DNA from: Zygophlyctis sp. KS116
Lineage: Eukaryota > Chytridiomycota
Reading direction: 5' to 3'
DNA: 64,000 nucleotides
Assembly (NCBI GenBank): GCA_054661495.1
Contig: BAAFSQ010000005.1
Coordinates: 1-64,000, forward strand
Shown here: in pieces, positions 1-11,432 of the stretch
How positions within the stretch are numbered: position 1 is the first letter of the stretch
Layout of the letters: each line of letters opens with the position of its first letter
Notes under the pieces: generated by a model
The model's database searches: none
Seen by the model: only the letters and a program-made list of their open reading frames with translations
Told to the model about the DNA's origin: nothing
Position numbers and translations under genes: made by a program

Positions 1-1
1 C

Positions 2-265
2 TTATCTAATTCTTATCACTAGGTTATTTAATTCTTATTTAATTTTTATCACTAGGTTATTTAATTCTTATCTAATTCTTATTTAATTCTTATCACTAGG
101 TTATCTAATTCTTATTTAATTCTTATCTAATTCTTATCTAATTCTTATCACTAGGTTATTTAATTCTTATTTAATTTTTATCACTAGGTTATTTAATTCT
201 TATCTAATTTTTATTTAATTCTTATCACTAGGTTATCTAATTTTTATTTAATTCTTATTTAATTC
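2..265. repeat. 11-bp minisatellite, 24 units, two alternating unit types
   Basis: The stretch parses without gaps into 24 consecutive 11-mers. The common unit A is TTATYTAATTY. The second unit B is TTATCACTAGG and occupies positions 2, 5, 9, 14, 17 and 21 of the series, so B recurs every 3, 4, 5, 3 and 4 units. The array is cut by the window start and ends about 35 bp before the ATP5 start codon. It is not a recognisable telomere repeat. Whether it is a promoter element, a subtelomeric satellite or inert cannot be decided here. Confidence 0.95.
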
Positions 266-299
266 TTAAGCAAAAAAACGCGCTGAAAAAAAACTGAAA

Positions 300-932
300 A
301 TGAATCCAGTTTTGGCAAAAGCTAAATTACTCTCTCCCAGACTCTTTTCTACTAAACCTGCGGCGGTTAAAGTTCCTGTTACTCTTCATGGAATAGAAGG
401 ACGTTATGCAACAGCTCTTTTTACTGCTTCTGTAAAGGAAAATAAATTACAAGAGGTGGAAGGAGAGTTGGCCAAGATTTCTCAGATTCTAAAAAAGGAT
501 TTGAAATTAAATGATTTTCTAAAAACTCCCTTGGTTGATAGAATGGAGAAGGTTAAGGGTGTAAAGCAAATGCTACAGGGAAGATATTCAAAATTAATAG
601 AGAATTTCTTTGATATTTTGGCAGAAAATGGAAGATTGGATCAAACTGAAAAAATTATAAATTCTTTTAATTCTTTAATGGCGGCTCAAAGAGGTCAGGT
701 TAATGTTGTAGTCACGTCTGCAAAAGGTCTAGAACCAAAAATTATGTCGAAATTAGAAGGAATTTTAGGAAAAAGTTCTCTAGTAGCTAAAGGAAGTACT
801 GTTTTAATGTCTAACAAGGTTGATCCAAATTTATTGGGTGGATTAGTCATTGAAGTAGGAGAAAAAACAATTGATTTGTCAGTGTCTTCAAGAATTACTA
901 AACTAAATTCACTATTGGCTACAAGTGTTTAA
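300..932 (+). CDS. ATP5: Mitochondrial ATP synthase OSCP subunit (subunit 5)
   Basis: This is the peripheral-stalk subunit that links the F1 head of mitochondrial ATP synthase to the membrane sector. The ORF has 210 residues and no introns. The N-terminus (about residues 1-22, with Arg14, Ser and Thr but few acids) looks like a mitochondrial presequence. The family hallmark GRYATALF is at about residues 34-41, and the C-terminal OSCP signature DPNLLGGLVIEVG is at about 173-186, followed by IDLSVSSRI. Length matches fungal OSCP. The ATG is the first one after the minisatellite, and a short ACGCGC motif lies about 20 bp upstream. It converges on POT1, with about 110 bp between the stop codons. 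Confidence 0.97.
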   Translation: MNPVLAKAKLLSPRLFSTKPAAVKVPVTLHGIEGRYATALFTASVKENKLQEVEGELAKISQILKKDLKLNDFLKTPLVDRMEKVKGVKQMLQGRYSKLIENFFDILAENGRLDQTEKIINSFNSLMAAQRGQVNVVVTSAKGLEPKIMSKLEGILGKSSLVAKGSTVLMSNKVDPNLLGGLVIEVGEKTIDLSVSSRITKLNSLLATSV

Positions 933-1041
933 AAAAAATTTACAATTTTTGAATTACTGTATTGAATATTTTAAATCTCCAAAGAGTATTATCAGTCTCT
1001 AGTGGTTTAAAGGATTCACTGATTTTAGAATTTTATAAAAA

Positions 1042-2414
1042 TTACACTAGGCATTCAAAGTATTCATCACTGATTCTAGATATTAGACCTTGTAAAGACT
1101 CTAAAGACTTTTTGTCTTTAAAGAGATTTACAGGTAAAAGATTTGATAAAAAGTCTATCGCTTCTTGATCAGAACAAATAAGAGGGATTGATGCCGTTTC
1201 ATCAGTCACTAGTAAAGAGAATAAGAATTGAAAGGTAGAACCAAGATTAATTCCGCATTTACAATTTTCTGGATGATCTAATGGATCAAAGCTTTTAATT
1301 AGGAAAAAAGGAATTACATGACTTGACAATTTATACATAGAGGTCTAGAAAAATATTCAAGTTTTTTGGGTAAATAATCCAATAGTCGCACTCGTATTTT
1401 AGCTTTAAGATGACAATTTGAATTTAATATTGAAGATATTGACATTATTTCTAATGATCCACCTTCTAATAATCCTAAAATATTAATATATAAAAATATA
1501 CTTACTTGTAGGACATTTTGAAAGAGATTTTTGACATCTTCTATCCATTAAAACTTTTTTAAAATCTACATTTTCATTTCAATCACTGCTGGATGATTTA
1601 AATCCAAGACTTGAACAGACTTTAATGATGGAAAAGTTTTATCAGTATGTATAACACCTTCCAAATACCCTCCAGCAGAAATCTTTGATCGTACATTTCG
1701 AAGAGAAATAAAAGAATTTAATGGAATATTTGACACTAAATCTACATTTTCATCCCTAAATTTACAATTTTTAGTAATTACCAAAGAGTTATAGTAAAAA
1801 TACAAGGTTGGTCCAGTGATAGCCCTTGAATATCCAATCTCTTTACAAGTTTTAATTCCTTATTAATTGTAAAATCCACGACTTCAATCATAATACACGA
1901 TTGTATCATATTTCCATAAAACTTATTAATCATCTTTTCTTTTAGATTTATAAATTACCAGACCATAAAGATCAAAGAATTTGTTTTTTTCTACATTATT
2001 TAGAGTCTTGAATTCCCTTAATCTGGAAACATTTTCAACCGTCCCAAGTCTCTCTAGACTTTTAAATCTATTTTTGAATTCTGTAGAGTCTAGATTTGGA
2101 TGATTATTTAGAAATAAATTCAAATCTGTGACTACTTGAACCATTGAATCCGATTGTACACTTGCCTGAAGTCTATTCCCAAACGGCGATTGAACAAACT
2201 TTCCCTGAAAATACAATATATCTCCCTGTTTCAACACAATGAAATCAGACTGATCTTTACTAAAAACCGTAATTATAACTTGTGCAGTCTCATCTGCGCC
2301 TTGAATACTCTGAAAATAAGAATTAGATTTAGATTTTGAAATTTCCTTTACAGTCATTACCTTTACTAGACTATATTCAATGGATCCAGGAATGATTTGT
2401 GAGAGCGATAACAT
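1042..2414 (-). CDS. POT1: POT1-like telomere single-strand DNA-binding protein
   Basis: POT1 binds the telomeric 3' overhang as part of shelterin. Six exons can be joined through introns of about 26-37 nt (for example 1922-1958). Exon 1 encodes an N-terminal OB fold (about residues 1-150). The next exons give a second OB fold containing GGYLEGVIHTDKTF and SVQVLDLNHPAV, which matches the position of the GIRVLPESNSDV segment of human POT1. The last exons give a C-terminal OB-like region with two Cys pairs (CINC and CKC) suited to a zinc site, as in POT1 OB3. The protein is about 410 residues, shorter than human POT1. It shares a 206-bp divergent promoter region with PSMA1. Identification is from motif order and spacing, not a search. 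Confidence 0.8.
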
Positions 2415-2573
2415 TTTACTCTTTTAAAAAAATGATTTTCTTTTAAATTTAAACATGTTTTATTAAATATTAGAAATTATAGTATTGGATTATACTATTT
2501 TATGGAATATTTCTAGTGAATTTAGATAATTGTCTGTTTCCAGAGGTCGTTTTTCCAATTTGAAAGGAGAAAA

Positions 2574-2582
2574 ACGCGCAAA
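2574..2582. promoter_or_regulatory. ACGCGCAAA element upstream of PSMA1
   Basis: The 9-mer ACGCGCAAA lies 38-47 bp before the PSMA1 ATG. The identical 9-mer occurs upstream of the WD40 gene at the window's right end (62922-62930). Near-copies with the ACGCG core lie before ATP5 (278-283), malate synthase (8160-8167) and the NME8-like gene (13723-13730). The core resembles MCB/E2F-type sites, but function is inferred only. Confidence 0.3.
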
Positions 2583-2620
2583 TTCGCAAATTAAAATTTT
2601 TTCAAAAAAAATAAAAAAAA

Positions 2621-3482
2621 ATGTTTAGAAATCAGTAACTTTACCATGGCTCTAATACTTAGATATGATTCTGACGTGTCCACTTGGTCGCCGCAGGTAT
2701 TTTTATAATAAAATTTAAATTAATATTTTAGGGACGTTTACATCAAGTGGAGTATGCACTTGAAGCAGTGAAACAGGGCTCTGCAGTCGTTGGTTTAAAG
2801 TCTAAAGATTCGGTGGTTCTAGTTGCGCTTAATGTATGATTTTTTAGACTTAGATACAGAGATCACCGTCGGAATTGGCTGCTTATCAAAAGAAACTCTT
2901 TAAAATTGATTCGCATGTTGGGATTGGGATTGCTGGGCTTTGGTCGGATGCAAGAGTTCTTTCTAATTTTATGAGAAGTGAAACTCTAAGATCTAGAATG
3001 GTTTATAAACGATTATTGCCAGTCTCTCGTTTGGTTCATGCCGTTGGTGATAAGGCACAGGGAAATACTCAAAAAATGGGAAAACGTCCTTATGGTGTTG
3101 GTTTATTGGTTGCAGGGGTAGATGAGACTGGGGCTCATTTGTATGAATGTGCTCCATCTGGAAATGTTTTTGATTATAGAGCTGTTGCAATTGGAGCACG
3201 AAGTCAAAGTGCTAAAACTTACTTGGAAAAACATTTTGAGAGTTTTGATAATGGTTTATATATTTTACTAATTAAATAGCAACTCTGGAACAGTTGGTTG
3301 TACATGGTTTAAATGCTTTAAAGGATACTCTGCAATCTGAAAAGGAATTAAATATCAGCAATTGTTCCATTGGAATTGTTGGAAAGGATGTCAAGTTTCA
3401 TATTGTGGAGTCTGAGGGTTTACAAGGATTTTTAGACAAGTTGAATGAAAGTAGTGAAGTTGCAATGGAAACAGACTCTTAA
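2621..3482 (+). CDS. PSMA1: 20S proteasome alpha subunit (alpha-6, PSMA1/Pre5)
   Basis: This subunit belongs to the outer ring of the 20S proteasome. There are five exons, with introns 2635-2662, 2697-2731, 2834-2859 and 3254-3279 (28, 35, 26 and 26 nt). Joining them gives [16 protein letters not shown], then the alpha-subunit signature [34 protein letters not shown] and [13 protein letters not shown], which fits PSMA1 better than other alpha subunits. The N-terminal Met is preferred because MFRNQYD is nearly universal in PSMA1. Length is about 248 residues. The stop codon overlaps the stop codon region of the convergent INTS8-like gene. Confidence 0.96.
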
Positions 3483-6422
3483 GTACCATATAGCTCTGTA
3501 AACCTTTGAAAATATAATCTTGCTATTTCCAAAGTATAGTTGAACCGTTTTTCTTTATCGCTCTCGCATAATTCTTTTCGTCCCTTTAATTAGATTTATA
3601 AATATCTTACAATCACTTTTAAAAGTTTGCTGTCAGATGTTAAATCTACAATTAGGTTAATAAATTACAGTATGCTTTTTCCAAAAGTAAAATATTGTAG
3701 AGACACGAAGTGGTGCCCATATGTCCAGGAAATTCTTCTACTAGTTGAATTAATGGGTTTGGTGTATCAACCCATTTCTCTAGCTCTGAAACAGCTTCAT
3801 CAAAGCTGATCTCTGGAAGCATTTGACTTAAAAATGGAATAAATACGTGCGCTTTAAATTAGACTAGATTAAATTACCGCCACTTTTTGAGGCACTGAGT
3901 AAAACATGCTCTTTGAAATTGGATCTTGAAAATATTGAAGCTAGAAAATCTAGTCGTGAAAAATGATACGTTGCAATGGCCAATCCATTTAGGTAATTGC
4001 TACAATGTGAAAAAATATGATTACTGGAATGCGTGGGTGTGTGATGACCAATCGAAAAAACAAAGCTCTCCGAGCGCAAAACAAAAATCGGCAGATGTTT
4101 GGCTGGAAACTAGAAATTCATAAGTATTCCTGAGAAAGCATAATATTCGGGTATACCCGCTTTCAGAGAGATTAATTATCGTTTTGATAAAATCAGAATC
4201 CTTTTCGTCCCTCTCCACATCATCAGTATTAAAATTTGTTCTAACAATATTTGCGCATTTCCCAAACCAATCCAAACATAGCTTTAAATTAATCCCAAGA
4301 AACATACCGGAATTCTGTAACTAATCCAACCTGCAAGGCAGCCACCAATCATTTGTAAAAGTTCAACTGTCCCACAATCATTTAATGCCTTTACGAGATA
4401 ATTCCAGATATCTCCAACTGAGAGCTGCATAGTTAGATAGTATGCATAGTTCTTTAGTTGAAGCATAATTTGGGTTCTATCAGTATCCATATCAAATTCG
4501 TTGGTAGAATTTTTCTGAATTTCAGACATTAGCTGGGACATTATAAATATGTTTCTCATGGTTTGTAAAAATGCCCTTGCGTTTGCGTCAGTATGTGTTT
4601 CTATGAGAATCATTAAAATTAAAAAGTACCCAAGATACTAGAAAGACGATTCAATATTGAAAAAGAGCTGCTCTCCTGTACCTTATCTCTTGGATTGAAT
4701 AATGTTATGCATAATCTCCCCAATAAAGAAGTTTCAGGAGCTTCGTCGGTGTTTCCAAAATATCGATCTATCCAATCATTTATCTGATTTGCATCATAAG
4801 AATCTTGAGATTGTATGTAAAAATCTAATACTGAAGTTTGATGTAATTTTAGGAGTTCTTTATCAACATTGTCATTTAGCGATTCGGAAAAATATTTATA
4901 AATTGCCTCTATAAGTGCGACAGATGAGGCAAAATAATTTCTGTCATAGAGAAAGCGTGCCTGCTGCAATAAAATATCTGGAATTTCGACATTTTCTGAT
5001 TTGTCTAATAGATCTTTTGCAAGCATGGTGTATTTCATCATATCTTCCATCTTTTCAAAGACACAATGTGAGCGTAAAACATCCGCAAGATTTTCTTTAT
5101 CCAAATCAAAGCTTCTAATCCCATAATTCAAATCCTTACAATAACTATTCTTTACAATATTTATATCCAAAAAAGCTTCTTCACCTCCGCATCCGATTTT
5201 CCACAAAGAATCAGATTTGATAAAACTCATCAGTCGATATCTTATTCTATCAAACTTTGCCAACTGATCTGTCGAATTATAAGGAGTAAGAGACAATATA
5301 GTTTGAAAAGCATTCCACATTTCCTTGGCTAAAGATTGATCAATGCAGGATTTTAACAGTGGAACGAGATTCAATTGTAACTTGAGTGTCATATCGTAAA
5401 TATCATCGGATCCAAACAATGCACAAGTATATAATATGATGGCATCCTTTGAAAAACGAGAAAAATTCAAATCCTTAATGACCTGAATTTGAATATCTAC
5501 TGGCAAATTTGACTTTACGACACTCTGTGAGAAGACGTGTATAATTTCACGAATACTGTTTTCATCTCTGGAATGACTCTTGAACTTTAAAAATAGCGGA
5601 CACCAATCCAGTTTCAATTTCCCCTTTAAATGAAGATCATTAAGATTCTCGGGAATAACTGATAGCGTCATCTTTAACATTTTTAGCAGTTTTGCATCAT
5701 TCACCGGACTAAAATCATAAAAATATCAAAAAGTATACCCAAACTTTGGATCCTCATAAATTCTTGCATCTTCTATCCACTCATATACCTTTAATAGTCT
5801 CTGAGCTGCTAATACCCATTTTCTGGACTTGAAATAGAATTGACCAAGTTCAAATGCTATCCAACAACATTTCTCCAAACTTTTGATGTATTGAAAGTGA
5901 TCCGTTGCCTTTTCTTATTGATTAAAAGTATTACCATTTCCTTTATTGAATCTAAAAGCGCATCCTCTACATATCTACTCGACTCTGACTGATCTAGATA
6001 ACAAATATGATACTTTAGCAGCGCCTCTCGTGCAACAGCGATCGGTACAAATTCAACTCTGGTATTAATTTTCAATATTTACTCTAGTATGGCTAAATAT
6101 ACCAGTGGTAGTAATTCTTTTCTTATCCGCTGTTCAAGATCAATTAAATGGATTTTTTTGAATACAATGGTCTGGCGGTTAATGCTGAATGGAATACCTG
6201 GGCTAAACAGCTGAGTATAATTTCTTGCCGCTGCGGCATCTGAATGATCTCTTCGTCTTCAAATCTACTGATCGTCCAAGATTCCAGCTTCAGCTCCTGC
6301 GTTAGAGTCTCAAAAAGCGCATCGGCGTCTTGGACTGAATCAAGCTAAAAGTTTAGATTCTCTCAAGTTACAAAGGACGAAAAGGCAAATCGCAAATATC
6401 CATGTTTAATCAGCAAATCCAT
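3479..6422 (-). CDS. INTS8: Integrator complex subunit 8-like protein
   Basis: INTS8 is part of the Integrator core that processes snRNA 3' ends and attenuates Pol II; it docks PP2A. About ten exons join through 23-30 nt introns to give an alpha-helical, TPR-like protein. Similarity is weak but ordered: FELGQFYF near the family's DLGAAYFQQ, LPVDIQIQVIKDL near LPVQFRQSVLREL, FHNYLNGLAIATYHF near LHYYLQAGAVCSDFF, and a C-terminus with VIGRKELCES and IARLYF near the human AIGQTELNAS and MAKLYF. Its ATG shares one base with the stop codon of malate synthase (TGATG), and its end overlaps PSMA1 by 4 nt. Most familiar fungi lack Integrator, so this assignment needs a profile search. Confidence 0.6.
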
Positions 6423-8146
6423 CAAAGTTTAGGTCTCGGAATGGACAAGATATTGTCATAACAGAGACTAGTCAAGAAATCAGCATATTCCTTACCAAGA
6501 ATTGTTCCAGCCAAAAGAGTCTTTGCAGATTCAAACTGAGATTTAGAATATTTTTCACCCATTCCTTTTCGAATTTTTGATACCTCGTCATTCAAAATTG
6601 AACTCACATAATCTGGGGTTATAGTTCGACCTTCCTTTGTCTTTGCAGAATGACGAACCCATTGCCAGATCTGAGATCGAGAAATCTCTGCAGTCGCAGC
6701 ATCTTCCATAAGATTATGGATTGGTACACAGCCATTTCCACGTAACCATGCTTCCATATAAACCAATGCAATATTGACATTCAAACGAAGACCATTTTCT
6801 GTTATAGCACCCTTTTCAAAGCCTTGAGTGGAAATGAGATCAGCTGCAGTAACATTGACATCTTCTCTTCTAATTTGCAATTGATTTGACTGAGGCATAT
6901 GGGCATCAAAAATTTCTTTTGCCAATTTTACCAAATCAGGATGAGCAACCCAGGTTCCATCATGACCAGCCTTAACTTCACGTAATTTATCTGCACGAAC
7001 CTAAAATAAATATTTAGAAATAAACCTTTGTCATTGCAGTTTCATTTGCAGCAGGATCATCTTTTATAGGAATTTGAGCAGCCATTCCACCCATAGCATG
7101 AACACCACGCTTATGGCACGTTTTAATCAGTAATCGAACATAAGCATCCATAAATGGCGTAGTCATTGAAACATCACTACGATCAGGAAGTACAAAGCGA
7201 GCATGATTTCTAAATTTCTTTATAAAAGAGAAAATATAGTCCCATCTACCACAGTTTAATCCAGATGAATGATCTCTAAGCTCATAAATGATTTCTTCCA
7301 TTTCAAAAGCTGCCAAAATAGTTTCAATCAATACAGTACCACGAATAGTTCCTCTAGGAATAGAAAGCATATCTTGCGCAGTGTTAAAAATATCATTCCA
7401 AAGTCTATTTTTCTTAATTTGATTTAAAATACCTAGCTTCCAAATGAGATTCCATTTTTGGAAGATAAAAATAAGGACCAAAACCTTGTTTTACAGTTTC
7501 AACGGCATTATGAAAGAAATAAAGCCCAAAATCAAAAATAGAAGCTGACATTGGCTCCCCATCAACCAAAAAATGTTTTTCTTCCAAATGCCATCCTCTA
7601 GGTCTTACTAAAAGAGTCGCAATCTTATCATTGAGTTTATAATATTTCCCATTTGGAGCAGTAAAAGTAATTGTACGTCTGACTGCATCTCTCATATTAT
7701 ACTGCCCAGCCAGATTATTCTCCCAAGTTGGAGAATTAGAGTCTTCAAAATCTGCCATAAAAGTACATGCTCCAGAATTTAAAGCGTTTATAACCATTTT
7801 CCGATCTACAGGACCTGTAATTTCAACTCTTCTGTCAACTAATCCTGGAGCTGGAGGAGCCGCTTTCCATGTCAAATCATTTCTGATTCCTAGTGTTTCC
7901 GGTAAAAACGTAGGAAGCTTTCCTAGTAATTAAAAGTATTTAAAAGTTACCGGCATCTAATTCCAACTGTCTTTCATTTCTCTTTTTCAGTAAAGCCTTT
8001 CTAGTCCCATTATAGGTTCTGTAAGATTTAGTTTATCGGGTATACCTTTGCAAAGTAGCTAAAAACTCTTGTGCAGGCAAAGACAAAACATCGGCATATT
8101 GCTGAGGCACAGGCGCAAGAATAGAGACTCCAGAGATTGTTTGCAT
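6422..8146 (-). CDS. MLS1: Malate synthase (glyoxylate cycle)
   Basis: The enzyme condenses glyoxylate and acetyl-CoA to malate. Five exons are joined by introns of about 27-28 nt. Family signatures include [42 protein letters not shown] followed after an intron by [20 protein letters not shown], and [11 protein letters not shown]. The protein ends in PKL, a plausible variant of the peroxisomal PTS1 tripeptide SKL. A four-intron structure restores the sequence around residues 145 and 300. It is divergent from the M28 peptidase gene across about 180 bp and runs directly into the INTS8-like gene on the same strand. Its presence implies growth on fatty acids or C2 compounds. Confidence 0.96.
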
Positions 8147-8328
8147 CTTTTGTTTGTTCACGCGAAATTTGCAAGTTTCGGACACTCACTCTGTTGTCGT
8201 TTGTCATGAATGCTAATGACTGCTCATAATCTTGGTTGCATCATCAGCCTGTTTAGCTTCTTGATGCTAGGGCGATCATCATTTCACAGCACTTATCATT
8301 TCACCTCAAGATTAAAAGTAGGTTAAAA

Positions 8329-10372
8329 ATGTTTAAACCAACAATCGCACTCTTGGCATTTGTGGTATCAAGTCTTAGTATAGGAAGACTAGAAGAAATT
8401 TATAAGGAATCTTTGTTAAAGGAAAACGCTAGAGAAACCAGTCAATTTCTGACTTCAAAAGTACATGTTGCTTCAACTAAACAAGATGAGGAAACAGCAC
8501 AGTTTATGACTGATCAGTTTAAAAGTTTTGGGATAAAAACATTTGTAAAGGAATATTATCCATTGTTACACTTTCCGGTTTCTACAGAATTGAAACTTTT
8601 AGAACCATATGTGTATAATGCAACTTTAATTGAAAAATCTGATTCTAATATACCATGGCTCGCCTATTCTCCATCAGGGAATGTTGTTTCTAGTCTGGTT
8701 TATGCTAATTATGGGTCAAGAGAGGATTTTACATTATTAGAAATTAATGGAATTAATGTAACTGGACGTATTGTTTTGGTAAGATATGGAGTAGGATTTA
8801 GAGGATTGAAAGTAAGAGCTGCACAAGAAGCTGGAGCAGCTGCAGTGTTAATATATTCAGATCCTCAAGAAGATGGTTATGTAAGAGGTCCAGTTTATCC
8901 AGATGGTCCTTGGAGACCTTCTTCTGGAGTACAAAGAGGTTCAATACACTATCCCAATTTTTATCCTGGTGATCCTCAAACTCCAGGATATCCTGCTAAA
9001 AAAAATTGTAAAAGGGTACCAATAGAAGAGGCAGATGCATTGCCAAAAATACCAGCACTGCCAATAAGTTATGGTGATGCTCAATATTTTTTAAAGGCTC
9101 TTGATAAGAAAGGGATTTTAGCTTCAAAACTTGGTAAAAACTGGCAAGGCGGATTGCCTTTTTCTTATTACACGGGTCCAGGAGGTCTTGTTTCTCTAAA
9201 ATTAAATATGACTTTTCAAATTAAGCCTATTTGGAATGTTTTTGGTTCTATTCCTTCTGGAAAAGAGAATGATACTCAAATTATACTAGGTGCACATAGA
9301 GACGCTTGGGTTTATGGAGCTGTAGACCCAGTTTCAGGATCAACTGCTCTTTTAGAAGTTGCGCGTGGTTTGGGATTCTTATATTCTTTAGGATGGAGAC
9401 CTAAAAGATCAATTTTATTTGCTAGTTGGGATGCTGAAGAATATGGAGTTATTGGATCTACTGAATGGGTTGAAGAATACTCGAAAGAACTCTCGAAAAA
9501 AACAGTTGCGTACTTGAATATTGATACTGCTGTAAAAGGAAGTTTATTTACCGCCAAAGCAAGTCCATCTTTAAAAAAATTGATTTGGGATGTCACAAGA
9601 GATGTTTATGATCCAAAAACAAATCAAACCATCTATGATATTGTATCTTTATTTAATAATTTAATAGTGGTATAAAAATTCAAAATCTTTGACTGAAGAT
9701 GAACCTTTTGTATCTCCTTTAGGCTTTGGATCAGATTACGTGGCATTTTTGCAATATGCAGGAATTCCATCTATGGATCTATCCTTTTCAGGACCATATG
9801 GAGTATATCACTCTGAATTTGATAATTTCGACTGGATGACAAAGTTTGGAGATCCTGATTTTTCCTACCATATCACCATGTCAACAATTCTAGGTTTCTG
9901 TATCTTGAGACTCTCAGAGTCCAAAATCCTACCATTTACGTATGTACCATACTCCAATTCTTTATTTGAATATATGCAAGAATTTTCAGTAGCATTAGAT
10001 TCTAGCCCTTTTAGAAATAATGTATCAATAACTCCTTTATGGTATATTTTGGAAGAGTATCGGACTACAAGTCAACATTTTGATCAGATCGTGTCTTCAT
10101 CTAAATCTTTAGAGACTTTAGAACCTTGGAATCCTGAATACCTTGATGCAATCATGATGAAATCTGAATCATGTTTTCTAGATCCTTTAGGAATCCCTGG
10201 ACGACCCTGGTACAAACATATTGTTTTTGCACCTGATGAATGGTCTGGTTACAGAGCCAAACTATTCCCTTCGCTTCATGAATCTCTTTCTGGATCTATA
10301 AACTCTATTAACCTGGCAATTACTCAAACCTCTAGGATATTGAAAAAAGCAGTCTCATGTTTACAAATTTAA
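8329..10372 (+). CDS. M28 metallopeptidase of the glutamate carboxypeptidase II / transferrin-receptor family
   Basis: This is a secretory-pathway zinc carboxypeptidase of the GCPII family. It has two exons with one 25-nt intron (9643-9667) and is about 670 residues long, near the family length. Residues 1-19 form a signal peptide or short anchor. The apical PA-like insert is visible around GRIVLVRYGVGFRGLKVRAA. Metal ligands are in GAHRDAWVYGAVDP (His, Asp), the catalytic Glu is in DAEEYG, and the last His is in YHSEFDNFDWM, so the active site looks complete. The C-terminal dimerisation domain has SSKSLETLEPWNPEY and several Cys. It may be vacuolar or secreted; substrate is not predictable. 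Confidence 0.9.
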
Positions 10373-10480
10373 ATTTAAAAAGGTTCTTTAAAGTAATACC
10401 ATAGTCTAATTTTAAGATGATCCAACTGACCAGGAAGAATAATTATACATGTATAGGTAGTTAATAAGAATAATGTTATC

Positions 10481-10495
10481 ACTAGACAGTCTAGT
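10481..10495. promoter_or_regulatory. Perfect 15-bp palindrome in a 282-bp intergenic region
   Basis: ACTAGAC-A-GTCTAGT is a perfect inverted repeat with a 1-nt spacer, typical of a dimeric transcription-factor site. The ten bases TTATCACTAG just overlapping its left end (10476-10485) are identical to ten bases of minisatellite unit B at the window start. It lies about 160 bp before the uridine-kinase-like gene. The rest of 10373-10654 shows no gene or RNA that I can support. Confidence 0.4.
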
Positions 10496-10654
10496 TTTAA
10501 TAAATGAACAATTTACGGATAATCATTTTCTCCCATTTCTGAAGCATATAAAGCCCAAATGTTAACTCATACTGATGTAATAATAGCGATGCCTTGTTGA
10601 CGAGACCCATATTAAACCACTAAACTTGGCCTACTAGTAATCGGTTAAGTCAAT

Positions 10655-11152
10655 ATGATCATTGGCATCACTGGCGGACTAAAGGCTGGGAAAAGGGAAT
10701 TATGTCTGGAAATCAAACGGCAGCTAGTCGGATTAGACATCTCTGTAATTAGTATGAATGATTATGTTCAAAATAATCCGTGTATTCCATATCAGGACTT
10801 TATTAATACTTGTAAGGCAATTAAAGATCAAGGGCGATCGGCCATTGTCTATGGTAAAGATTTACTCCTGTATGAGAATATAAGAGATTTGATAGACTTG
10901 AAGATCTTTTTAGACGTGGATTCAGACATTAGACTCTCTAATTTGGGTAAGTATAATGACTAACCTATAGTTTCTTGGGAATCTCAAGATTCTACTTTAG
11001 ATCTGATAGATCATTATCTATCGTCTATTAAACCAGATTTCGACAATTGTATACTCCCAACAATCAAGTTTGCTGATTTAATCATTCCGAGAGGAAAAGA
11101 TAATCAAGTTGCTATAAGAATGCTAATAGACTACATAAATCATAAATCATAA
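10655..11152 (+). CDS. Degenerate uridine/cytidine kinase-like protein
   Basis: Two exons (24-nt intron, 10947-10970) encode 157 residues, against about 210-260 for active uridine kinases. The C-terminal half is clearly of this family: IFLDVDSDIRLSNL, then LPTIKFADLIIPRGKDNQVA, matching the kinase segments FVDTDSDVRLSRR and LPTKKYADVIIPRG. The N-terminus keeps the strand and glycines of the P-loop but reads GGLKAGKRE, so the Ser/Thr after the lysine is Arg. The middle region that binds nucleoside is mostly missing. It is probably not an active kinase; it could be a regulatory remnant. It ends 4 bp from the convergent SCOC gene. Confidence 0.7.
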
Positions 11153-11156
11153 AATA

Positions 11157-11381
11157 TTATTTTTGTGTTGCTGCCATGAGATTATTAATATATTCCAGCA
11201 TTGTAGCATTTTCCTCTGATAGTTTGAAATGGGCAGATTTAGCGCTCTCAACTCGTAGAATTGATGATGATAAAGTGTCTTGTAGACAGAGGATTTGGCT
11301 TATAAGAGAATCTTTTTCGGAATTCATAGTATCAACAGTAGGCTCTGAAAGGTTGGTTTGGATCTCTAAAGACTCTGACAT
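11157..11381 (-). CDS. SCOC: SCOC-like short coiled-coil protein
   Basis: A single exon encodes 74 residues. The segment from LISQILCLQDTL to YINNLMAATQ aligns over its whole length with human SCOC (LINQVLELQHTL to YIENLMSAS), including the heptad pattern and the C-terminal NLM. SCOC and its yeast relative Slo1 act with Arl1/Arl3 GTPases at the Golgi and in autophagy. The N-terminal 20 residues are acidic and unconserved. It lies 51 bp downstream of the NME8-like gene on the same strand. Confidence 0.85.
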   Translation of the reverse strand: MSESLEIQTNLSEPTVDTMNSEKDSLISQILCLQDTLSSSILRVESAKSAHFKLSEENATMLEYINNLMAATQK

Positions 11382-11432
11382 CAGATTTTCGATTGTATTT
11401 AATATTTTCCGTTTTTAAAATTCTTGAATTCT

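Noticed and set aside
2-265. The array as a telomere (POT1 lies nearby)
   Set aside because: Units are 11 bp with no G-rich strand and two unit types; the array directs into a gene. The POT1 proximity is probably chance.
962-1168. Plus-strand ORF opposite POT1
   Set aside because: It lies antisense to the POT1 C-terminal exons, and shows no domain of its own.
3627-4123. Short plus-strand ORFs opposite the INTS8-like exons
   Set aside because: The minus strand gives a spliced, family-matching protein across the same bases.
10373-10654. C/D snoRNA (TGATG-like and CTGA-like words)
   Set aside because: Boxes are off-consensus and not in a workable order or spacing.
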